Of a stretch of 12,878 nt of DNA, positions 6,234-12,878 are shown piece after piece. Each line of letters opens with the position of its first letter. Position 1 is the stretch's first letter. The DNA lies in NCBI GenBank assembly GCA_937871685.1, contig CALMOL010000280.1, forward strand, positions 1 through 12,878, written 5' to 3'. A model generated the notes under the pieces. The model was not told the origin of the DNA. It worked only from the letters and a program-made list of their open reading frames with translations, and searched no databases. The DNA is from an uncultured Verrucomicrobiota bacterium (GTDB lineage Bacteria; Verrucomicrobiota; Verrucomicrobiia; Chthoniobacterales; SZAS-18). The position numbers and the translations under genes were made by a program.

Positions 6234-6531
6234 ACTTTTGGAACTTCTCCGCCTCTTCCGGCTTCACCTTGGCGGAGACCGTCGCAGCCTTTTCTTGGAT
6301 GGCCTGAGCCTTGGCGGCGAGCGCCTCGGCTTTGCTGTTGTCGCCAGCGGCAGCCGCCTTGACCGCGACGACGCTTTCCTGGGCAAACTCGGCGTAAGCC
6401 TTGGCGAAGGCCGTCACGTCCGGGTCGGAAAATTTCGGCACGTCGAGCGCGGAGGCTGCGACGGCGAAGACGAGAGAAAGGGCACCAGCACAGGCAAGGC
6501 AAGCGAGGCGGCGAAGCGAAGGGAGTTTCAT
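6190..6531 (-). CDS. Small exported alpha-helical protein, unknown function
   Basis: A 113-residue product that I cannot assign to a named family. Residues 1-28 form a signal peptide: basic MKLPSLRR, a hydrophobic core (LACLACAGALSLVFAVA), and a likely cleavage after ASA, before LDVPKFSD. The mature part of about 85 residues is rich in Ala, Lys and Glu and looks entirely helical, with an amphipathic, possibly coiled-coil character (AEALAAKAQAIQEKAATVSA, then EEAEKFQKFMLECVQLMTDAM). A single Cys is near the C-terminus. It is probably periplasmic. The ATG at 6531 is the only start giving a signal peptide, and it has no Shine-Dalgarno sequence. It lies 84 bp downstream of the DUF2383 gene on the same strand and may be co-transcribed. 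Its 3' end overlaps the DUF2071 gene by 44 bp. Confidence 0.82.
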   Translation of the reverse strand: MKLPSLRRLACLACAGALSLVFAVAASALDVPKFSDPDVTAFAKAYAEFAQESVVAVKAAAAGDNSKAEALAAKAQAIQEKAATVSAKVKPEEAEKFQKFMLECVQLMTDAMK

Positions 6532-6615
6532 GATCCAACGAATAAGCAGCCCACGCGCTCCGTCGCGCCTTTTCTGCGCATGAGCGACGCCGCCGTTGAG
6601 GCCTCCCGCGAAGCT

Positions 6616-7107
6616 TCAGTTCCGCCGAGTTTCTGCAAGCGCAAGGAAGCGCATGCAGTTGATGAGGTCAAAAGCACGGCGGACGCTCTGATACTGGCCC
6701 TCGACCATCGCGCGCAACTCCCCCGAGAGACGCTTGCCGGCCTCGCCACGCAGCACAGCGCGATAGCGGCGCACGGTAGTTTCCTCGGCGGCCTCGGCCT
6801 CCTCCAGCGCCAACTGATCATCGGCGGGCATGGTGGCGTTCCACATCCGGTTCCAGACGCGGCGCACCCGGTGGGCCACCGAGCTGGAAGCGGCGCCCAT
6901 CCGGCCAGCCGCTTGGCGCAGTTCGGCCGCGAAGGTGGCGCGCTGCTGGGCGAAGCGATCAAACTGCGCACGCAGCCCGGTGTCGCGCACGGCATTGGCC
7001 GCCGCCCGGAGATTTTCCTCCGCCTCCTCGTTCGCGGCGATTAACTGAGACAAAGGCTCGGCAGAAGAGTCTTGGCCAAAAGAAGAGCGGGCGTTACAAG
7101 CGAGCAT
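6616..7107 (-). CDS. DUF2383 / PA2169-family four-helix-bundle protein
   Basis: A 163-residue protein matching the DUF2383 (PA2169) ferritin-like four-helix-bundle family. The evidence is the pattern LSQLIAANEEAEENLRAAAN (helix 1, about 19-38), D-x-x-LRAQFDRFAQQRATFAAELRQ (helix 2), an RVWNRMWNATMPADDQLALEEAEAAEE segment (helix 3), and RAMVEGQYQSVRRAFDLINCMR (helix 4). The family is poorly characterised and often associated with stress; no metal ligands are established for it, so no catalytic role is claimed. The ATG at 7107 (MLACNARSSF) fits the family length of about 150 residues; the frame stays open to 7323, but that extension has no family resemblance and would overlap the divergent gene. 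No Shine-Dalgarno sequence is seen. It is divergent from the antitoxin-like gene across 201 bp, which probably holds both promoters although I find no convincing -35/-10 pair. Confidence 0.82.
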   Translation of the reverse strand: MLACNARSSFGQDSSAEPLSQLIAANEEAEENLRAAANAVRDTGLRAQFDRFAQQRATFAAELRQAAGRMGAASSSVAHRVRRVWNRMWNATMPADDQLALEEAEAAEETTVRRYRAVLRGEAGKRLSGELRAMVEGQYQSVRRAFDLINCMRFLALAETRRN

Positions 7108-7308
7108 GGTGATTGGGGTGACTCTTCCGCCCAGCGCAGAATCTGTTCCCTCCCCCTTGACCAGCGCTCCTCCAGAGTAGGCCACGCGCCGCCCAGCCGG
7201 GAAAGAAGGAGCGGCGTTTGCATCCTGCACGCGCTCTCCAGAAGCCGCCATGCATTCTGCGTCGGCCCGGCGCTGGATTTGCCACCGCAGGGCATTCATC
7301 GTTTCTTC

Positions 7309-7611
7309 ATGCTGAATCTCCACTCCTGGTCCGATGTGCCCGCCTTCGCGGACGAGGAGGACGAGGCCGCATTTTGGGCGGGGGCTTCGCCCTCGCCGCG
7401 GCTGATGCAGGCCTGCCTGCTGCGACCGGCCGACGCCCGCGAGTCAGCCACCGTCACACTGCGGATGGACCCGCGGATGCTCGCTCGCCTCAAGCGCCTC
7501 GCCCGCTCCCGCTACCTCAATTACCAAAGCATGATGAAGCTTTGGCTCGCCGAGCGCCTTGAGCGCGAGGCGCGGGAGCTTCCGGGCGAGCCGGGAGCGA
7601 AAGTGGGTTGA
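7309..7611 (+). CDS. CopG/BrnA-type antitoxin-like ribbon-helix-helix protein, no toxin nearby
   Basis: A 100-residue protein. The N-terminal VPAFADEEDEAAFW (10-23) matches the IP-x-F-x-(S/D)E-x-E-x-x-FW signature of CopG-family antitoxins (PF12441-like). The C-terminal part reads as ribbon-helix-helix: strand ATVTLRMDP (47-55), helix MLARLKRLARSR (57-68), then YQSMMKLWLAERLERE (72-87), which matches the family's YQ-x-L-x-x-x-WL-x-E-R-L. Such proteins bind operator DNA as dimers and neutralise a partner RNase toxin (BrnT or similar). No toxin gene lies on either side: 201 bp of non-coding DNA upstream and 164 bp before sdhC downstream. It may be an orphan antitoxin or a plain repressor, possibly acting on its own or the sdh promoter. 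The ATG at 7309 is preceded by a T/C-rich stretch and no Shine-Dalgarno sequence. Confidence 0.78.
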   Translation: MLNLHSWSDVPAFADEEDEAAFWAGASPSPRLMQACLLRPADARESATVTLRMDPRMLARLKRLARSRYLNYQSMMKLWLAERLEREARELPGEPGAKVG

Positions 7612-7630
7612 GGCCCGGCCATCGGGGACA

Positions 7631-7664
7631 AATCCGCGTCTTCGCGCGCGGCAATTCGCGGATT
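7631..7664. terminator. Possible hairpin after the antitoxin-like gene
   Basis: A perfect 8-bp inverted repeat AATCCGCG (7631-7638) and CGCGGATT (7657-7664) with an 18-nt loop, starting 20 nt after the stop at 7611. No T-run follows, so it is not a classical intrinsic terminator. It lies just upstream of the sdh promoter candidate and could equally be a regulatory dyad. Confidence 0.3.
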
Positions 7665-7678
7665 CATCGTCTCGGCGA

Positions 7679-7704
7679 TTGACGACTATTAGTTTATCTA
7701 ATAC
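7679..7704 (+). promoter_or_regulatory. sdhC: AT-rich promoter/operator candidate upstream of sdhCAB
   Basis: The only AT-rich island in the 164-bp gap before sdhC. It contains TTGACG (7679-7684), a good -35 match, and TAATAC (7699-7704), a fair -10 match, but the spacer is only 14 bp, shorter than the usual 17. Within it lies a perfect dyad ATTAG-TTTAT-CTAAT (7688-7702), which could be a repressor or activator site overlapping the promoter. A GC-rich stretch with partial self-complementarity (about 7718-7752) follows in the leader. Confidence 0.45.
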
Positions 7705-7775
7705 CTCCTCTTTCGTCGGGCCGGGCCGGCGAACCTCCGCGCCGGGCCCCCACGCCGATTCCCCTTCCCCTGTCC

Positions 7776-8528
7776 ATGAGCACCGCCGCCGCTGCCGACG
7801 CCCCCTCGATGCGGGCCGTCCCGCCCAACCGCCTCATCGCCTTCTACCGCTCGTCCATCGGCAAGAAATGGATCGTGGCGCTCACGGGCCTCGTGATGGT
7901 GGGCTTCGTCGTCGTTCATCTCATTGGCAACCTCCAGATCTTCCTGCCGCCGGCCTACATCAACGCCTACGCCGCCAAGCTCAAGAGCCTTGGCCCGGTG
8001 CTCTGGCTCTTCCGGATCAGCTTGTTCGCCGCGTTCGTCCTGCACGTCATCAACACGATCCAGCTTTCGCGCATGAACCGCGTCGCCAAGGGCGAGCGCT
8101 ACGTCAAGGAGGCCACCGTGCAGGCCACCGTGGCCTCGCGGACGATGTTCTACTCGGGGTTGATCCTGCTCGCCTTCATCATCTTCCACATCCTTCACTT
8201 CACGCTCGGCTGGATTCCCACCGAGAACATCCATGTGATGGACTATGCCCCCGAGGCGGGCAACGCGAAGGATCCGCTGCTGCACAACGTTTGGAAGATG
8301 TTGGTCGGCGGCTTCCGCAATCCCTTCGTCTCGGTCTTCTACCTCGTCTCGATGGGCTTGCTGTGCATGCACCTCTCGCACGGCGTCGAGAGCACCGTCC
8401 AGACGCTCGGCCTGCGCACCAAGCCGCTCGCCCGGCCGGCGCGCTACCTCTCGTGGGGCCTGGGCTGGGCGGTCTTCCTGGGCAACGCCGCCATCGTTCT
8501 CGCCATCCTGTTTGGGTTCATCAAGTAA
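7776..8528 (+). CDS. sdhC: Succinate dehydrogenase cytochrome b subunit (b558 family)
   Basis: Membrane anchor of complex II, 250 residues. It is the single-polypeptide five-helix type seen in Bacteroides, Wolinella and Bacillus, which holds haem b and passes electrons to a quinone. Hydrophobic helices lie at about 33-55, 75-98, 124-146, 182-204 and 227-248. Candidate haem ligands are the intramembrane histidines His48 (VVVHLIGN), His90 (VLHVINT), His138/His141 (FHILHFT) and His199/His202 (CMHLSHG). The size and motifs fit the b558 family (TIGR02046-like). The first residues (MSTAAAADAPSM) are not conserved, so the start could be the later Met12, but the ATG at 7776 is the first. A pyrimidine-rich run (CCCCTTCCCCTGTCC) precedes the ATG instead of a Shine-Dalgarno sequence. 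It is the first gene of sdhCAB; the gap to sdhA is 17 nt. Confidence 0.95.
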   Translation: MSTAAAADAPSMRAVPPNRLIAFYRSSIGKKWIVALTGLVMVGFVVVHLIGNLQIFLPPAYINAYAAKLKSLGPVLWLFRISLFAAFVLHVINTIQLSRMNRVAKGERYVKEATVQATVASRTMFYSGLILLAFIIFHILHFTLGWIPTENIHVMDYAPEAGNAKDPLLHNVWKMLVGGFRNPFVSVFYLVSMGLLCMHLSHGVESTVQTLGLRTKPLARPARYLSWGLGWAVFLGNAAIVLAILFGFIK

Positions 8529-8545
8529 CGCCTCTTCTCCCGGCC

Positions 8546-10534
<1,989 letters not shown>

Positions 10535-10537
10535 TCA

Positions 10538-10630
10538 GCTACGGGGACACGGAGAACACGGAGGACGCCGGGCCGACCCAGTTTGAAAACTTTCTCTTTC
10601 TCCTCTCCGTGATCTCCGTGCCTCCGTGGC
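10538..10630. repeat. Intergenic palindromic element C (CACGGAGAA-type arms) within the sdh operon
   Basis: Inverted repeat between sdhA and sdhB. Bases 10538-10563 match the reverse complement of 10605-10630 at 22 of 26 positions, with a 41-nt loop. Each arm contains repeats of a unit near 9 bp (ACGGGGAC, ACGGAGAAC, ACGGAGGA on the left; CCTCTCCGTG, ATCTCCGTG, CCTCCGTGG on the right). The element starts 4 nt after the sdhA stop and ends 22 nt before the sdhB ATG. Elements that look like this are, as I recall, common between genes in several PVC and related genomes. Its role could be mRNA processing or tuning of sdhB relative to sdhA. Confidence 0.8.
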
Positions 10631-10652
10631 AAAACCTTCCCCCGCTTTCCCC

Positions 10653-11411
10653 ATGAATCTCACGCTCAAAGTCTGGCGCCAAAAGGACTCCAAGTCCCCG
10701 GGCCGCATCGAGACCTACGCCGCCAAGAACATCCCCGAGTCCGCCTCCTTCCTGGAGATGCTCGACATCGTCAACGAGGACATCATGCACGCCGGCGGCG
10801 AGCCGATCATGTTCGAGTCCGACTGCCGCGAGGGCATCTGCGGCACCTGCTCGATGGTGATCAACGGCTACGCTCACGGCGGCCAGCGCGGCACCACCGT
10901 GTGCCAGCTCCACATGCGGCACTTCAAGGACGGCGACGAGCTTACCATCGAGCCGTGGCGCGCCGCCGCCTTCCCCGTGGTGCGCGACCTCGTCGTGAAC
11001 CGCTCCGGCCTCGACCGCATCATCCAGTCCGGCGGCTACGTGTCCGTGCGCACCGGCTCGGCCGTCGATGGCAACGCCCTGCCCGTGCCGAAGAAGAACT
11101 CCGACCTCGCCATGGACGCCGCGCAGTGCATCGGCTGCGGCGCCTGCGTGGCCGCGTGCAAGAACGGCTCCGCGATGCTCTTCCTCTCCGCCAAGGTCGG
11201 CCACCTCGGCCTCCTGCCCCAGGGCCAGCCCGAGCGCCACCGCCGCGTGCTGAACATGGTTCGACAGCACGACCAGGAAGGCTTCGGCAACTGCACCAAT
11301 CAATACGAGTGCGAGGCCGTCTGCCCCAAGGAGATCTCCTCCACCTTCATCACCCGCCTGAACCGCGACTACGCCGTGGCCAGCGCGAGGGAACTGCTCG
11401 GTGCGGTGTAG
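10653..11411 (+). CDS. sdhB: Succinate dehydrogenase / fumarate reductase iron-sulfur subunit
   Basis: Electron-transfer subunit of complex II, 252 residues, linking the FAD of SdhA to the quinone site at SdhC. All cluster cysteines are present: Cys58, Cys63, Cys66 and Cys84 for [2Fe-2S] (CREGICGTC, then C in TTVCQLH); Cys159, Cys162, Cys165 and Cys224 for [4Fe-4S] (CIGCGAC, then CPK); and Cys169, Cys214 and Cys220 for [3Fe-4S]. The assignment of the last two clusters follows the E. coli SdhB spacing. The ATG at 10653 begins MNLTLKVWRQ as in the family; a GTG at 10626 lies inside the palindromic element and would add nine unlikely residues. The start is preceded by CCTTCCCCCGCTTTCCCC and no Shine-Dalgarno sequence. 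The gap from sdhA is unusually long for this operon (118 bp). Confidence 0.97.
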   Translation: MNLTLKVWRQKDSKSPGRIETYAAKNIPESASFLEMLDIVNEDIMHAGGEPIMFESDCREGICGTCSMVINGYAHGGQRGTTVCQLHMRHFKDGDELTIEPWRAAAFPVVRDLVVNRSGLDRIIQSGGYVSVRTGSAVDGNALPVPKKNSDLAMDAAQCIGCGACVAACKNGSAMLFLSAKVGHLGLLPQGQPERHRRVLNMVRQHDQEGFGNCTNQYECEAVCPKEISSTFITRLNRDYAVASARELLGAV

Positions 11412-11416
11412 GCTCC

Positions 11417-11472
11417 CCAAGGATTAAAATCTTGGAAGGGAGGGGGATGCTCGCACCGGCGGTGCGAGCATC
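11417..11472 (+). terminator. Tandem hairpins downstream of sdhB, possible operon terminator
   Basis: Two dyads follow the sdhB stop. CCAAG (11417-11421) pairs with CTTGG (11431-11435) around an AT-rich loop. Then a perfect 12-bp stem GATGCTCGCACC (11446-11457) and GGTGCGAGCATC (11461-11472) closes on a 3-nt loop GGC. No T-run follows, so an intrinsic terminator of the classical form is not shown; it could be a U-less terminator, a 3'-end stabiliser or a REP-like repeat copy. Confidence 0.5.
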
Positions 11473-11568
11473 AGTTCGGCCGTGACATGGGACAGTGAGA
11501 TAACGGGCAGATCCGCGGTGGGCCGGCAAGGGACCGGCAGCGCGTGGCGAGGGCAACGGAAAGGAGGG

Positions 11569-11615
11569 AAAAAAGCCAAAAAAAATCTTTACTTCACGAG
11601 GCTGATCTGAACAAT
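11569..11615 (+). promoter_or_regulatory. Candidate promoter with A-tracts upstream of the Ig-like protein gene
   Basis: Two A-tracts (11569-11574 and 11578-11585) precede TTTACT (11588-11593), a 16-bp spacer and AACAAT (11610-11615). Each hexamer matches the sigma-70 consensus at 4 of 6 positions. The A-tracts could act as an UP element. This would leave a leader of about 75 nt before the ATG at 11696. The rest of the 284-bp gap from sdhB holds the hairpins described at 11417-11472 and no gene. Confidence 0.35.
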
Positions 11616-11695
11616 CGCGCCCAACTGCGCCGCTCGGTGAGTTATTGGCGAGCGCAACTATCGCCGGTTCCACGCTTTCCTTCCAAATCCTCATT

Positions 11696-12878
11696 ATGCA
11701 CTGGCACGCCTCCCCCTCTTGCCGCCGGCTTGGTCCTCGTGTCCTCCTACTCTGCCTCGCGGCGCTTCTCGGCCTCGCCCCGGCTGCGGCGAGTGCGCAA
11801 GGCTCTCGGCTCAAGGCCAGGGTTTCGGCCGTCGGGCCCGGTAGCGATATCATCGTGCTGACCAGCGGGAACGTCACGGCTCTCTTCGGTACCCCGGACA
11901 TCACGCTCACGGCCACCGTGACGGATGCCACCCCGCCGGTCACCTACTCGTGGATGGCGGTGGATTCCCCGATGGGCTCGACGTTCACGTTCACCGGCAC
12001 CAACACCCCCAATGCCACCGCGGGATCCTTCTCGGTCGTCGGCCGCTACGTGTTCACCGTGGACGTGACCGACGGGAGCGCACCCCCGAACAACACCGAT
12101 TCCGCCTCCATCACCGTGTTTGTGCTGCCCCCCGCCTACGTGACGATGCCCGGCACCACCACGCGCACCGTCCGGCAACAGGCGACGACCCCCAGCGTGC
12201 CGCTCGGCACCACCTACGCGGCGGCCGCCGGCCGCCGCTACAAGTGGCGCGAGGCCACCGCCGGCGACATCGCCGGCTACACGCCCTTCGGCGACGTAAC
12301 GATCACGCCCGACGGCACGGTGGATACGTCAGGCTTCTCGAACGCCCCTACTGCCACCGCCAACGTGCCCGCCAACCGGCCGGCTGGGCGCGAGTATCGT
12401 TTTGTCGTCGAAGTGATCGACAACGGCTCGGCGGCTACCTCGCCCGCGGTTTCCATCGTCATCAACACCCCTCCCACCGCCCCGACGGGACCGGGCGGCG
12501 CCGCCGTCACCATCCAGCGCATCGTCAGCCTCAATCCGCTCCAATTGGTGCCTGACCCCGGCACGGACACCGTGGTCATCGCCAGACAGTCAGCCACCAA
12601 CGTGCGCAACACCGTGTCCGGCGTCATCGGCAACGGTCTCACCTACCGCTGGGAACTGGCGGCGGGCGGCAGCGCCGCGGTGACGCCCACGGCCAGGGAT
12701 TTCGACTCCAGCCCATTCGCGGACTTCAATATCAACCCCCCGCTCAGCCCAGCTGACACCTCCTTCCAGTTCCGCGTCATCGCGCGCGATAGCGTGGGCG
12801 ACACCCTGACGTTGAGCACGCTGACCACCGCCACGGTCAACGCGCCGCCGAACGCGACCAACGCCACCGTCACCATCC
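11696..12878 (+). CDS. Secreted protein with Ig/PKD-like repeats, C-terminus beyond window
   Basis: The frame is open from the ATG at 11696 to the window end (394 complete codons). Residues 1-34 form a signal peptide: a basic N-region (SCRRLGPR), a hydrophobic core (VLLLCLAALLGLAPAAA) and a likely cleavage at ASA before Gln35. The rest is rich in Thr, Ala, Val, Pro and Asn and looks all-beta. I see one PKD/Ig-like unit (about 62-145: ITLTATVTD, TYSWMAVD, GRYVFTVDVTDG) and two longer related units of about 120 residues (145-262 and 268-385). The longer units share a YKW/YRWE core, a segment around ITPDG/VTPTA, and a Y/F-x-F-x-V-x-x-x-D strand near their ends; a fourth seems to begin at 390 (TVTI). 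No enzyme domain is visible. It is probably a cell-surface or extracellular adhesin or matrix protein; what anchors it lies beyond the window. A pyrimidine-rich stretch precedes the ATG. Confidence 0.8.
   Translation, partial: MHWHASPSCRRLGPRVLLLCLAALLGLAPAAASAQGSRLKARVSAVGPGSDIIVLTSGNVTALFGTPDITLTATVTDATPPVTYSWMAVDSPMGSTFTFTGTNTPNATAGSFSVVGRYVFTVDVTDGSAPPNNTDSASITVFVLPPAYVTMPGTTTRTVRQQATTPSVPLGTTYAAAAGRRYKWREATAGDIAGYTPFGDVTITPDGTVDTSGFSNAPTATANVPANRPAGREYRFVVEVIDNGSAATSPAVSIVINTPPTAPTGPGGAAVTIQRIVSLNPLQLVPDPGTDTVVIARQSATNVRNTVSGVIGNGLTYRWELAAGGSAAVTPTARDFDSSPFADFNINPPLSPADTSFQFRVIARDSVGDTLTLSTLTTATVNAPPNATNATVTI

Noticed and set aside
6528..6995. 155-codon minus-strand frame overlapping the DUF2383 gene
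   Set aside because: The neighbouring frame has the DUF2383 pattern across its full length, so this one is a shadow.
7108..7308. Toxin gene partner for the antitoxin-like gene
   Set aside because: The frames here have no BrnT- or RelE-like pattern, and the 201-bp gap is too short for a typical full-length toxin with its own signals.
11647..11665. GGCGA/TCGCC dyad in the leader of the Ig-like protein gene
   Set aside because: Five-base arms in GC-rich DNA are expected by chance.

Overview
GC-rich bacterial DNA, probably from a Verrucomicrobiota member or a close PVC relative; I hold this at about 0.5 because there is no rRNA or marker gene here. The grounds are the gene families (Bacteroides/Wolinella-type sdhCAB with a 662-residue flavoprotein, DUF2071, DUF2383, a CopG-type antitoxin, a secreted Ig/PKD-like protein), the near absence of Shine-Dalgarno sequences, and intergenic palindromes of a kind I recall from PVC genomes.

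Left half, minus strand, read from 5323 down to 1: nadC (NAD synthesis), a PduO-type cob(I)alamin adenosyltransferase, thiG (thiamine thiazole), an orphan Opp/Dpp-type ABC ATPase, tilS (tRNA-Ile lysidinylation), a conserved 168-residue protein of unknown function, and a membrane protein cut by the window edge. Most gaps are short (6 to 17 nt between several genes), so this looks like one or two transcription units with a cofactor theme. Palindromic elements of two different sequence families lie directly against the two ends of thiG.

Centre: a DUF2071 gene reads rightward from a 46-bp divergent gap with nadC. It runs convergently into a small exported helical protein, which lies downstream of a DUF2383 four-helix-bundle gene on the minus strand. 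A CopG-type antitoxin-like gene without a toxin is divergent from DUF2383.

Right half, plus strand: an AT-rich promoter/operator candidate, then sdhC-sdhA-sdhB encoding complex II (succinate:quinone oxidoreductase). A third palindromic element sits between sdhA and sdhB. After sdhB come a perfect 12-bp hairpin, a candidate promoter with A-tracts, and the start of a large secreted protein with Ig/PKD-like repeats that runs off the window.

No CRISPR array, transposase, rRNA or tRNA gene was seen. I did not find a convincing new defence or metabolic system. The most notable structure is the set of three unrelated-sequence, similarly built intergenic palindromes (arms made of 7- or 9-bp tandem units), followed by the pyrimidine-rich, SD-less translation starts.
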